Shown piece after piece: positions 28,181-36,938 of a DNA stretch of 64,000 nt (position 1 is its first letter; each line of letters opens with the position of its first letter). Below the pieces are notes generated by a model, which saw nothing but the letters and a program-made list of their open reading frames with translations, did not search any database and was not told the origin of the DNA. Source of the DNA: Burkholderiales bacterium (GTDB lineage Bacteria > Pseudomonadota > Gammaproteobacteria > Burkholderiales > Burkholderiaceae_C). The position numbers and the translations under genes were made by a program. Where the stretch lies: positions 186,001 through 250,000 of the forward strand of contig JACRPO010000009.1 in assembly GCA_016223165.1 (NCBI GenBank), written 5' to 3'.

Positions 28181-30411
28181 CAGGCCACCGACAGCGGCTG
28201 GCGCGCGCCGTGCGCGCCGAACAGGCTCTCGATCTGCGCGCGCCGATGCAGCAGCCGCTCGAACTCGGGCACGCTGACGGCGCGGCTGGTGAGAAAGCCC
28301 TGGTACTGGTCGCAGCGCACCGACTGCAGGAAGCTCAGCTGCGCCGGCGTCTCCACGCCCTCGGCGACGACCTTGAGCTTGAGGCTGTGCGCGAGGGCGA
28401 CGATGGCGCTGACGATGGCCGCGTCGTCGGGGTCGGTCTCGAGGTCGCGCACGAACGAGCGGTCGATCTTCAGCGCCGCGATCGGCAGCTTCTTCAGGTA
28501 GCTCATCGAAGAGTAGCCGGTGCCGAAGTCGTCGATCGACAGCATCACGCCCATCGCCGCGAGCTCCTGCGCGATGCTGATGGAGAGCTCGGGGTCGGCG
28601 AGCAGGATCGACTCCGTCACCTCGATCTCCAGGCAGCTGGCCGGCACGCCGTGCGCCGCCAGCGCCTGCGCCACGCGCGCCGGCAGCCCGCGCTCTCGCA
28701 GGTGCGTCGAGGCGAGGTTGACGGCGATCGGCACCGGGTTCAACCCGGCCGCCGCCCAGGCGGCGCTTTGCCGGCAGACGGTCTGGATGGCCCACTCGCC
28801 GATCGGGATGACGAGGCCGGCGTCCTCGACGAGCGGGATGAACTCGGCCGGCGGCAGCAGCCCGCGCTCGGGGTGCTGCCAGCGGATCAGCGCCTCGGCG
28901 CCGACGATGCGCCCGCTCACCACGTCCACGCGCGGCTGGTAGTGCAGCACGAACTCGTCGCGCTCCAGCGCCCGGCGCAGGCGCGTCTCCATGTGCAGCC
29001 GGTCGAGGGCGAGCGCATTCATCGAGCGGTCGTAGAGCTGGAAGCCGCCACGGCCGAGCGCCTTGGCGCGGTACATCGCGGTGTCGGCGTTCATCAGCAG
29101 CGTGTCGATGTCGGTGCCGTCCTCGGGATAGGTGGCGACACCGACGCTGCCGCCGACGAAGACCTCGGTGCCCTGCACGGTGATGGGTTCGGCCAGCGTC
29201 TGCACGAGGCGCTGCGCGACACCGGCGACATGCTCGACGGCGTGCACGTCGGTGAGCATGACGATGAACTCGTCGCCGCCCAGGCGGGCGATGTTCTGCT
29301 CCGGCAGCACGCTCGCCTCGGCGCCGCGCGCCAGCGCGTCGTGCGCGCGCAGGGCGCCGGCCAGGCGCGCGCTCGCCTTGCGCAGCAGCTCGTCGCCGGC
29401 GCGGTGGCCGAGCGTGTCGTTGACGCGCTTGAAGTTGTCGAGGTCGACGAACATGATCGACAGCCGGCGCGCGTGGCGCGCCGCCTGCGCCAGTGCGCGC
29501 TCGAGCTGCTCGACGAAGAGCAGGCGGTTGGGCAGCCCGGTGAGCGGGTCGTAGTAGGCGAGGCGCCGGATCTGCTCCTCGGCGTCCTTGCGCCGCGTGA
29601 TGTCGTGCACCACGCCGGCCAGGCGCAACGCCTGGCCCTCGGCGCCGCGCTCGGCCACTTCCACCTGCTGGTGCACGTGGCGCACGCCGCCGTCGGCGAG
29701 CTGCATGCGGTGGTCGAAGGCGAAGCCCTCGCCTCGCGCCGTCGCGCCGGCAAAGGCGTGGCGCAGGCGTTGCGCGTCCTCGGCGTGCACGGCGGCAAAG
29801 AAGTCCTCCGGCCGCGCGGCGCGCGGCAGCTCGGCGTGGCCGAAGATGCGCCAGGCCTGCTCGGAGGAGCTGACGCGGTTGTCGCGCAGGTCCCACTCCC
29901 AGTCGCCCATCTCGCCGATGCGCTGAGCGTTGGACAGCCGCTTCTGGTTCTGCTGCAGCTCGTCGATGGCGGCGCTGGCGCGCATCATGTAGCGCACGCG
30001 ATGCGGCAGCACGGCCCAGTTGATCGGCTTGGTGATGAAGTCGGTGGCGCCGGCCTCGAAGGCGCGTTCGATCGACGCGGTGTCGTCCAGCCCCGTCATC
30101 ATGACCACGGGCACGCGCTCGCCGCCGGGCAGGCGGCGCAACTCGGCGCAGGCGGTGAAGCCGTCCATCACCGGCATGCTCACGTCGAGCAGCACGAGGT
30201 CGGGAATGCCCGCACGCATCGCCTCCAGCGCGGCGCGGCCGTCACCGGCTTCGCTGACCGCGAAACCGGCCCGGTTGAGCGTGGCGCGCGTCAGGCGGCG
30301 GCCGCCGGCGTCGTCGTCGACGACGAGCACATGCGGCCGCACGCTCGCCTGTGCGGACGTGGCCGCCTGGGGTGCGTGCAGCGCCTGCAACGAGGTGGGG
30401 GAGGTGTTCAT
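28180..30411 (-). CDS. Response regulator with PAS, GGDEF and EAL domains
   Basis: A 743-aa cytoplasmic protein. The receiver domain covers residues 25-145 (LVVDDD, phosphoacceptor Asp in LVLLDVSMPVMDG, Lys in FITKPIN). A PAS/PAC region follows (about 165-300). Next is GGDEF (YYDPLTGLPNR...LGGDEFIVML, intact, with an insert ASVLPEQN just before it), then EAL (VGAEALIRW, EVTES, DDFGTGYSSMSYLK, intact). Both c-di-GMP synthesis and breakdown are possible. Its ATG overlaps the stop of the hybrid kinase gene by 4 bases (ATGA), so the kinase is its likely phosphodonor. Confidence 0.94.
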   Translation of the reverse strand: MNTSPTSLQALHAPQAATSAQASVRPHVLVVDDDAGGRRLTRATLNRAGFAVSEAGDGRAALEAMRAGIPDLVLLDVSMPVMDGFTACAELRRLPGGERVPVVMMTGLDDTASIERAFEAGATDFITKPINWAVLPHRVRYMMRASAAIDELQQNQKRLSNAQRIGEMGDWEWDLRDNRVSSSEQAWRIFGHAELPRAARPEDFFAAVHAEDAQRLRHAFAGATARGEGFAFDHRMQLADGGVRHVHQQVEVAERGAEGQALRLAGVVHDITRRKDAEEQIRRLAYYDPLTGLPNRLLFVEQLERALAQAARHARRLSIMFVDLDNFKRVNDTLGHRAGDELLRKASARLAGALRAHDALARGAEASVLPEQNIARLGGDEFIVMLTDVHAVEHVAGVAQRLVQTLAEPITVQGTEVFVGGSVGVATYPEDGTDIDTLLMNADTAMYRAKALGRGGFQLYDRSMNALALDRLHMETRLRRALERDEFVLHYQPRVDVVSGRIVGAEALIRWQHPERGLLPPAEFIPLVEDAGLVIPIGEWAIQTVCRQSAAWAAAGLNPVPIAVNLASTHLRERGLPARVAQALAAHGVPASCLEIEVTESILLADPELSISIAQELAAMGVMLSIDDFGTGYSSMSYLKKLPIAALKIDRSFVRDLETDPDDAAIVSAIVALAHSLKLKVVAEGVETPAQLSFLQSVRCDQYQGFLTSRAVSVPEFERLLHRRAQIESLFGAHGARQPLSVA

Positions 30412-33400
30412 GCCGGCTGCTTCATCTCGGCGCGCAGTGCCGGCGCCACGCGGTCGAGCATGCTCTCGATGGCCGCAACGAGTTCGACGAGGCCGCCGCC
30501 CTGGGCGCCCTGGCCGTCCTTGCATTGGCGCTCGACGCGCCGGCACATCTCGCCGAGCGCCTTGGCGCCGACGTTGAAGCTCGCGGACTTGAGCGCGTGC
30601 GCGATGCGCCCGGCCTCGGCGAGGTCGCCGGCCTCGATGGCGGCGCGCAAGGCGGCGCGCTGTGCCGGCGCTTCGGCCAGGTACATCTGGATCACTTCGG
30701 CGAGCACGGTGCCGTCTTCGTCGACGGCGCGGATGTTGTCGAGCGCCGCGCGGTCGAGCACGGCGTGGCGCGTGCCGTCCTTCGCACCTGCCGCACCTGC
30801 CGCGCCTGCCGCTGCGGTGGGCTCGGTTCCGCCCGCGCCGCCCTCGCCCCCCTCGCCCGTGCCGGCCGCCGCCGCGCGCGTGACGCGGTCGGCCGGCAGC
30901 CAGCGCACCAGCAGGTTCGCCAGCTGATGGCGCGTGTAGGGCTTGGCCAGATGGGCGTCCATGCCGCTGGCCAGGCAGGCCTCGGCATCGCCGACGAGCG
31001 CATTGGCGGTGAGGGCGATCACGGGCACGCGCGGACGCGCCGCCGCGCCGCCGCGCTCGGCCGCGCCCGCCGCCACGGCCTCCAGCTCGCGGATGGCGCG
31101 CGTCGCCGCGTAGCCGTCCATCACCGGCATCTGGCAGTCCATCAGCACGACGTCGTAGGCGCTCTCGCGCAGCGCGCGCACCGCCTCCTGCCCATTGGGG
31201 ACGATGTGGAAGTCGCAGCCGAGCGCCTTCAGCATGTTGCGCGCCACCACCTGGTTGACGCCGTTGTCCTCGGCCAGCAGCACGCGTGCGCGGATGCGCG
31301 GCAGTGCGGCGCCGGCCGCGCCGACCGCGGCCGAACCCGGCGGCCTCGCATGGCTTGCACCGCCCTCCATGCCGACACCCCGGCCGACACCCGTGCTTTC
31401 GCCGCCGTCACTGCCGCCACTGCCGCCACCGCCGTCACCGCCGTCACCGCCGTCACTGCCACTGAGGCACTGCGCCAGCGCGCGGTAGAGCTCCTGGCGC
31501 CGCACCGGCTTGGAGAGGTACGCACCGACGCCTACCTGGCGGGCGCGCGCCACCTCGTCGGTGGAATGCAGCGAGGTGACGAGCACGATGCGCGTGCCGG
31601 CGAGCGCGGCGTCGTCGCGCACGGCCGTGGCCAGCTCGAGGCCGTCCATCAGCGGCATCTTCATGTCCACCAGCGCCACGTCGAAGGCATCGCCCTGCTG
31701 CTGCGCCCGGCGCAGCGCGGCCAGCGCCTCGTGGCCGTTGCCGGCGAGCGCCGAGCGCATGCCGGCGGCGCCGACGTGGTGCTCGAGGATGTCGCGGTTG
31801 GTGGCGTTGTCGTCGACGATGAGCACGCGCTTGCCGGCCAGGTGCGCCGGGCTCGGCACCGCCGGCAGGCCGGTGGCGGGCACGAGCGGCAGCGTGAACC
31901 AGAAGGTCGAGCCTTCGCCGGGCGTGCTCTCGGCGCCGATGCGCCCGCCCATCAGCTGCACGAGGCTGCGCGAGATGGCCAGCCCGAGGCCGGTGCCGCC
32001 GAAGCGGCGCGTCGTCGAGCCGTCGGCCTGCTCGAAGGCCCGGAACAGCCGCTCGCGCGTCTCGGCGTCGATGCCGATGCCGGTGTCGTGCACGGCGAAG
32101 CGCAGCGTCCAGTCGTCTTGCGGCTGCACGTCGATCAGCACCTCGCCGTTCTCGGTGAACTTGACGGCGTTGCCGATCAGGTTGGCAAGCACCTGGCGCA
32201 GCCGGTAGGGGTCGCCACGCACGGCCTGCGGCAGCCGCTCGTCGATGCGGCAGGCGATCTCCAGGTGCTTGGCATGCGCGCGCGGCGCCAGCAGCTGCAC
32301 CACGTCCTCCACCGACTGGTAGAGGTCGAAGTCGAGCGTCTCGGTCTCGAGCTTGCCGGCCTCGATCTTCGAGAAGTCGAGGATGTCGTTGATGATCGAC
32401 AGCAGCGATTCGCCCGAGCTGCGCACGGTCTCGACGAAGGGGCGCTGCTGCGAGTCGAGCGGCGTCTCCAGCAGGAGCTCGGTGAGCCCGAGCACGCCGT
32501 TCATCGGCGTGCGGATCTCGTGGCTCATGTTGGCGAGGAACTCGCTCTTGGCGCGGCTGGCGTTCTCGGCCGCCTCCTTGGCGGCGCGCAGCTCGGCCTC
32601 GCGTTCGCGCAGCGCCCGCTCGGCGACGGCGCGCTGCGTGATGTCGAAGAAGACGGTGTAGACACCGACCACCTGGCCTTCTTCGTTGATGTCGGGCACA
32701 TGCCGGCCGGAATGCCACACCGGGTTGCCGTTGCGGTCGATGCGGTGCCGCTCCAGCGGCACGTGATGGCCCTGCAGCGCCTCGAGCAGGCGCGGCGAGA
32801 TGTCGGCCCACACCTCCTCGTCGACGAGCGTCTGCACGGCGTGGCCGACGACCTCGTCGGCACGGCGGCCGAGCCACTGCTCCTGCGCGCGGTTGACGTA
32901 GCGGTAGTGCAACTCGGCGTCGATGTAGGAGATCGTCACCGGGATCTGGTCCATGATGACGCGCAGCCGGCGCTCGCCGCGCTGCGCCGTCTCGATGGCG
33001 CGCTGCAGGTCGGTGACGTCGGTGGCGACGAGCTCGCAGCCGGCGATCGCCTGGCGTGGTTCGGGCGGCCGGATCGCCCGGACCGGATCGACCGGATAGG
33101 CCCTCGGCAGCGCCACCGCCTCGGCGCCGGGGTCCGGCGCCGGCACCGCCTCCGACACCGACGCGGGCACCTCCTGCCGCGGCGCCACCCCCACGCGCAG
33201 CCAGCGCGGCGGCCGCGTCGCGTGCAGCAGCTGGCAGTGCAGTTCGGCGCGCTCGCCGGCGAGCGCGCGGCGCAGGGCCTCGGCGAGGGCGTTGGCATTC
33301 AGCGGCCCGAGCAGGTCGCAGGCGCTGCCGCCGCGCAGGTCTTCGGGTTGCAGGTCCAGCAGCTGCGCGAAGGCGGCACTCACCTCGGCGCAGCGGCCGG

Positions 33401-33707
33401 CGGTGTCCACCTGCACGAGCAGCGCGCTCGCCGGCAGCACCACCTGCGGCGCGCGCTCGACAGCGGCGGCGGCCGTGGCGCGGCGATCGTCGGCGCGCCG
33501 GCCGCGCTGCCAGGCCCACAGCATCGCGCACACCGCCGCCGCGGCGCCGAGGTGGGCCAGCCACTCCCACGACGCCGGCAGCACCGGCTCCATGGCCAGG
33601 CCGGCGAGCGCCAGGGCACCGAGGACCGGCAGGCCGCGCTGGCGGTCGGCCGGTCCGGGCGCGCGGGCCGAGCCTGCGTGGTCCGGACCGTGAGTGGTCT
33701 CGTTCAT
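30408..33707 (-). CDS. Hybrid histidine kinase PAS-HisKA-HATPase-REC-REC-Hpt (BarA-like)
   Basis: A 1099-aa protein. N-terminal hydrophobic segments lie near residues 20-65. A degenerate PAS region and a clear PAS ([27 protein letters not shown]) follow. The kinase core has [11 protein letters not shown] box [11 protein letters not shown] and G boxes DTGIGID and GTGLGLAIS. Two receivers are present: VLIVDDN with VALVDMKMP, and VLLAEDN with VVLMDCQMP. The C-terminal Hpt domain has its His in [14 protein letters not shown] Gly/Asp/Ser linker ([13 protein letters not shown]) built from GGC/GAC-type repeats (31395-31465) separates the receivers. The gene overlaps both neighbours by ATGA, making an operon with a histidine phosphatase and a REC-GGDEF-EAL protein. 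Confidence 0.95.
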   Translation of the reverse strand: MNETTHGPDHAGSARAPGPADRQRGLPVLGALALAGLAMEPVLPASWEWLAHLGAAAAVCAMLWAWQRGRRADDRRATAAAAVERAPQVVLPASALLVQVDTAGRCAEVSAAFAQLLDLQPEDLRGGSACDLLGPLNANALAEALRRALAGERAELHCQLLHATRPPRWLRVGVAPRQEVPASVSEAVPAPDPGAEAVALPRAYPVDPVRAIRPPEPRQAIAGCELVATDVTDLQRAIETAQRGERRLRVIMDQIPVTISYIDAELHYRYVNRAQEQWLGRRADEVVGHAVQTLVDEEVWADISPRLLEALQGHHVPLERHRIDRNGNPVWHSGRHVPDINEEGQVVGVYTVFFDITQRAVAERALREREAELRAAKEAAENASRAKSEFLANMSHEIRTPMNGVLGLTELLLETPLDSQQRPFVETVRSSGESLLSIINDILDFSKIEAGKLETETLDFDLYQSVEDVVQLLAPRAHAKHLEIACRIDERLPQAVRGDPYRLRQVLANLIGNAVKFTENGEVLIDVQPQDDWTLRFAVHDTGIGIDAETRERLFRAFEQADGSTTRRFGGTGLGLAISRSLVQLMGGRIGAESTPGEGSTFWFTLPLVPATGLPAVPSPAHLAGKRVLIVDDNATNRDILEHHVGAAGMRSALAGNGHEALAALRRAQQQGDAFDVALVDMKMPLMDGLELATAVRDDAALAGTRIVLVTSLHSTDEVARARQVGVGAYLSKPVRRQELYRALAQCLSGSDGGDGGDGGGGSGGSDGGESTGVGRGVGMEGGASHARPPGSAAVGAAGAALPRIRARVLLAEDNGVNQVVARNMLKALGCDFHIVPNGQEAVRALRESAYDVVLMDCQMPVMDGYAATRAIRELEAVAAGAAERGGAAARPRVPVIALTANALVGDAEACLASGMDAHLAKPYTRHQLANLLVRWLPADRVTRAAAAGTGEGGEGGAGGTEPTAAAGAAGAAGAKDGTRHAVLDRAALDNIRAVDEDGTVLAEVIQMYLAEAPAQRAALRAAIEAGDLAEAGRIAHALKSASFNVGAKALGEMCRRVERQCKDGQGAQGGGLVELVAAIESMLDRVAPALRAEMKQPA

Positions 33708-34330
33708 AGCGCACCCCATGCGGTTTCGAGGCAGGGCCGCTCGGCGAAGTCGAACTCCCAGACCTCGCCGTTGCCGAGCTCCAGCCGATCGCGCAGGCCG
33801 ATCAGTTCGCCGAGCACGCGCCCCACGCCCTTGCTGCCGACGAGCAGCGGCCGCAGGGCGAGCTGCTGCTTGATCTTGCGCACCGCTTCGGCGACGCGGC
33901 GCGTGAACTGCTCGTCCGATTCGCCGCCTGGCGGCGTCATGCGCGCCTCCAGCCACGGTTGCGTCTCGGCGATCGGCTTGAGGTTCCACTGGCCGAGGCG
34001 GCGCTCGGAGAAGGCCGGCTGCACGAGCATCGTCACACCCGGCGTCACCTGCGCGAGGCGGCCGGCGATGATGTCGGCGGTCTCGCGGTTGCGCTTGAGG
34101 TCGCTGGTGACGATCAGCTTCACCGGCGGCTCGAGGCGCGCGATGTGCTCGGCCACGGTGGCCGCCTGCGCGCGGCCCACGGTCGTGAGCGGCACGTCGA
34201 GGTCGCCGCCGCAGCGCACGCCGGCCAGGTTGGGCGCGGTGGCGCCGTGGCGCACGAAGCGCAGCGGCAGGCGCCGGTCAACCAGCGTGGGCACGTCGGT
34301 GAGGTCTTCGGGCAGGGCGAGCGATGGCAT
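33704..34330 (-). CDS. Histidine phosphatase (phosphoglycerate mutase/SixA-like) family protein
   Basis: A 208-aa protein with the catalytic RHG motif ([27 protein letters not shown]), [14 protein letters not shown], and the acidic ERRLGQWN...PGGESDEQF stretch. The usual second His late in the fold is not obvious: [16 protein letters not shown] takes the place of the common SHGG. It may be catalytically altered. Position between an alpha/beta hydrolase and a phosphorelay kinase suggests a SixA-like role on a phosphohistidine, but metabolite phosphatase activity is equally possible. A gaggggg site lies 7 bases before ATG 34330. Confidence 0.85.
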   Translation of the reverse strand: MPSLALPEDLTDVPTLVDRRLPLRFVRHGATAPNLAGVRCGGDLDVPLTTVGRAQAATVAEHIARLEPPVKLIVTSDLKRNRETADIIAGRLAQVTPGVTMLVQPAFSERRLGQWNLKPIAETQPWLEARMTPPGGESDEQFTRRVAEAVRKIKQQLALRPLLVGSKGVGRVLGELIGLRDRLELGNGEVWEFDFAERPCLETAWGAL

Positions 34331-34341
34331 CGGCGGCCCCC

Positions 34342-35586
34342 TCAGCGCAGCGCGCTCGCCGGCGCGAACGGGATCGGGCTGCCCGGGTAGGGGTCGCGCG
34401 CCGGCGCGTGCAGCACGCTCCACTCCTCGCCGGCCGGGATCTCGCCGGCCAGCCACTGGCGGATGAAGCCGATCTGGTTGCGGTCGGCCAGGAGCGGCGT
34501 GTGGCCGGTGTCGGGCACGTGCATCACCGTCACCGCCTTGCCGCGACGCATGCGCTCGAGCGTCGGCGGCAGGAGCGCGTCGGACTGCATGCCGTGGATG
34601 AGCAGCACCGGGCAGCGCACGTGCTGCCATTCGGCCCACTGCACGACGCTTTGGCGCGAGCCGCGCCGGTAGGCCTGCATGGCGCGCACGTCGTGGCGGT
34701 AGACGCGGCCGCTCTCCTCGTCGGACCAGCGCGTCTGGTGGAACGAGAGGTTGAAGCGGATGTCGTCGCTGACCGGGCCGTCGTTCTTGTTCGACGCGCC
34801 GACCCGGCGCAGCAGTTCGGCCGGGTCGCGGAAGACGTAGTGGCGCGCGATCGCCTCGGCGCGCCGCCGGCGCCGCCGCGCCGGGATGTGCGGCCCGACA
34901 TCGTTGAGGATGAGCCGCTCGACGAGCTTGGGCTCCCGCGCGATCAGCTCGATGGCGGCGCTGCCGCCCATCGACGAGCCGAGCACGGTGACGCCGCGGC
35001 CACCCCCGACACCGCGGCGGGCGCGGCCAGCGGGGCCGGCCGGGCCGCCGGCCGCCCCGGGGCCCGGCTCGCCGGCCAGGTGCCGGATCATCTGCCGCAG
35101 CTGCTCGGCATAGGTGGCGAGCGAGTAGTCCTCCTCGGCCGCCAGCCAGCCCGAGCGGCCGCGCCCGAGCCAGTCCATGCAGACGACGCGCCAGCGGTCG
35201 GCGAGGTCCGAGGCCAGGTAGTGGAAGCGCATCGCCACGTTCGCGACACCGCCGCAGCACAGCAGCACGGGCGCGTCGGCGGCGCCCCACTCGGTGTAGG
35301 CCACCGGCGTGACGTAGGCACGCTTGAGGCGCCGCGGCGTGCCCGGCTGCAGGCGCACCGGATGTTCGTAGTCGAAGTGGCGCAGCGCGAAGTGGCCGTG
35401 GAAGCGGCCGACCACGCGGCTGGCCAGCGCCATGTATTCGTTCCAGCTGCCCAGCGCGCGCCGCTGGCCGGGCAGTGGCGGCTCCCAGGCCACGTCGGGC
35501 AGCGCGCCGCCCGATGACCCCAGTGCCGCGGGGACCGTGTCGCCGAATTCGACCTGGCGCGGGACGACGTTCAGGCGCGGCTTCAT
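34342..35586 (-). CDS. Alpha/beta hydrolase
   Basis: A 414-aa hydrolase: oxyanion region VLLCCGGVANVAMRFHYLASDLADRWRVVCMDWLGRGRSG, nucleophile Ser in VTVLGSSMGGSAAIEL, acid near LLIHGMQSDALLPP, and His in PDTGHTPLLADRN. An extra N-terminal region of about 85 residues precedes the core. A Gly/Pro-rich insert (EPGPGAAGGPAGPAGRARRG) comes just before the nucleophile strand. ggaggg 8 bases before ATG 35586 supports the start. It is the first gene of the four-gene signalling operon, so it may make or remove the signal that the kinase senses. Confidence 0.9.
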   Translation of the reverse strand: MKPRLNVVPRQVEFGDTVPAALGSSGGALPDVAWEPPLPGQRRALGSWNEYMALASRVVGRFHGHFALRHFDYEHPVRLQPGTPRRLKRAYVTPVAYTEWGAADAPVLLCCGGVANVAMRFHYLASDLADRWRVVCMDWLGRGRSGWLAAEEDYSLATYAEQLRQMIRHLAGEPGPGAAGGPAGPAGRARRGVGGGRGVTVLGSSMGGSAAIELIAREPKLVERLILNDVGPHIPARRRRRRAEAIARHYVFRDPAELLRRVGASNKNDGPVSDDIRFNLSFHQTRWSDEESGRVYRHDVRAMQAYRRGSRQSVVQWAEWQHVRCPVLLIHGMQSDALLPPTLERMRRGKAVTVMHVPDTGHTPLLADRNQIGFIRQWLAGEIPAGEEWSVLHAPARDPYPGSPIPFAPASALR

Positions 35587-36045
35587 CGGGCCACCCTCCG
35601 GGCGGGCCGCGCCGGCATTGCCGGGCCTGCGGCCGCCGCCTCTCGCCGTTGTTCTCGCTGCAGATGCAGATGCAGATGCATGGCTTGTTCTTTCTCTGCG
35701 CTTTTCGATGCGCTTTTCGGACCCACTTCGGTCCTCCCCGGGTCGCCCTGCGTCGCACTCGTCGCACTCGCCTCACTCGGTGATCTCGTCGCTACCGAGA
35801 CCTTCGTCCAGGGCGCTGAGCAGGTGATGCGAGCCAGCAGGGGCCGTCAGGCTGCTATCGGTGTGGCCGGCGGTGACTTGAGCGGCCAAAGCGGCGCTTC
35901 TCCGCCGATCGGCGCGGCGCGGCGCTGGCAGGCTCGGGTTTCAAGTCGGGGGCTCGGCGTGCCGAAAGCACCGGGTGGGCCGCACGCGCACACAGGCGCA
36001 CACAGGCGCATCGAATCGCCCGGACCGATGGCAGGAACAACAAGC
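35587..36045. other. 459-bp divergent intergenic region with several short tandem repeats
   Basis: No gene is supported. It separates the leftward signalling operon from the rightward sensor-MFS operon. It contains GCAGAT x3 (35660-35677), TGCGCTTTTCG x2 (35697-35707 and 35709-35719), CGTCGCACT x2 (near 35751), and GCGCACACAG-type duplications (near 35987-36010). The stretch 35641-35720 is poorer in GC than the rest and is the best place for promoters. Confidence 0.6.
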
Positions 36046-36876
36046 ATGGATTCGACCCAGAGCAGGATGATCGGCGTGGCCGTCGTGGTCTGCGGCTTCG
36101 CCGTGGGCATGGCCGGCCTGCTCAACTACTTCAAGTACCGCAGCACCTCCGACCGCCTCGTCACCGAGCGCCTGGTCGTGACCGGCCGCTCGGTCGAGAA
36201 CTCGATCCAGTCGTCGCTGGCGCTCGGGCTGCAGTTCTCGGACATCGGCACGCTGCCCGGCATCCTCGACCGCGAACAGGCCACCGACAGCCTGATCCAG
36301 GGCATCGACATCTTCGATACCGACGGCAAGCTGCTCTACAGCACCGACCGCCTGCGCGCCTCGCGTCCGGTGCCCCAGGCCTGGCTGGCGGCGGCGCGCA
36401 AGGCCGGCGACAAGGCCAACTGGCTCGTCGATGACGGCGCGGAGACGGCCGCCGGCATCTCGGTGCAGAACAACTTCGGCCTCACGATCGGCTACCTGGC
36501 GCTGCGCTTCTCGGGCGAACGCGTGCGCGACGAGACCTACGCGGTCGGGCGCGAGATCGCGCTGTCCAGCCTGCTCGTCTTCCTCGTCGCCGCCGGCCTG
36601 TCGTCGCTGGCGCTGCTCACCGTCATGCGGCGCCTGGGCAGCGATGTCGGGCGCGTCGAGGCGGCGCTGCGCGCTGGCGACTCGGCCCGCGCCACCGCCA
36701 TCGCCTCGCGCGGGCCGTTCGGGCCTTCGCTGCTGCGCTTCCTGAAGACCACCCGCCTGGCCGAAGCCGAGGTGGCGCGCCTGCGCTCGCTGCTGCAGTC
36801 CGGCGAGGCGGCCGGCCCCACCCGGGCGCCGGTCGCGGCCAAGGTGGCGGCGCGCAGCGCGGAGGCCGTGCGATGA
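36046..36876 (+). CDS. Two-TM membrane protein with extracytoplasmic sensor-like domain
   Basis: A 276-aa protein. TM1 lies near residues 8-28 (MIGVAVVVCGFAVGMAGLLNYF), an extracytoplasmic domain of about 140 residues follows (TERLVVTGRSVENSIQSSLALGLQF... IQGIDIFDTDGKLLYSTD), and TM2 near 172-195 (IALSSLLVFLVAAGLSSLALL) leads into a short cytoplasmic HAMP/coiled tail. The periplasmic part resembles a single CACHE-like sensor, but no kinase, methyl-acceptor or enzymatic output is attached. The start ATG 36046 follows gcagga. It heads an operon with a sensor-MFS fusion and a periplasmic binding protein, suggesting it is a partner subunit. Function unknown. Confidence 0.82.
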   Translation: MDSTQSRMIGVAVVVCGFAVGMAGLLNYFKYRSTSDRLVTERLVVTGRSVENSIQSSLALGLQFSDIGTLPGILDREQATDSLIQGIDIFDTDGKLLYSTDRLRASRPVPQAWLAAARKAGDKANWLVDDGAETAAGISVQNNFGLTIGYLALRFSGERVRDETYAVGREIALSSLLVFLVAAGLSSLALLTVMRRLGSDVGRVEAALRAGDSARATAIASRGPFGPSLLRFLKTTRLAEAEVARLRSLLQSGEAAGPTRAPVAAKVAARSAEAVR

Positions 36877-36938
36877 GCGCGCAGGGCCGCGCCGCAGCGC
36901 TCTTCACGCACCGCGCGGCGCGGGGGGCCTTCCGATGA
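36873..36938 (+). CDS. Possible 21-aa coupling ORF
   Basis: ATG 36873 overlaps the stop of the sensor gene (ATGA). Its own TGA at 36936-36938 overlaps the ATG of the MFS fusion (ATGA). The 22-codon frame reads MSAQGRAAALFTHRAARGAFR. It fills exactly the gap between the two genes, so it could carry ribosomes from one to the other. The peptide has no family. A chance frame is possible. Confidence 0.4.
   Translation: MSAQGRAAALFTHRAARGAFR

Noticed and set aside
28027..30927. About 966-codon frame opposite the REC-GGDEF-EAL gene
   Set aside because: Antisense artefact; it also crosses the 161-bp hairpin and lacks protein-like composition.
30351..34466. About 1370-codon open frame on the + strand opposite the hybrid kinase and phosphatase
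   Set aside because: Same shadow effect: low-complexity Arg/His/Leu composition and no family, while the minus strand holds complete kinase motifs.
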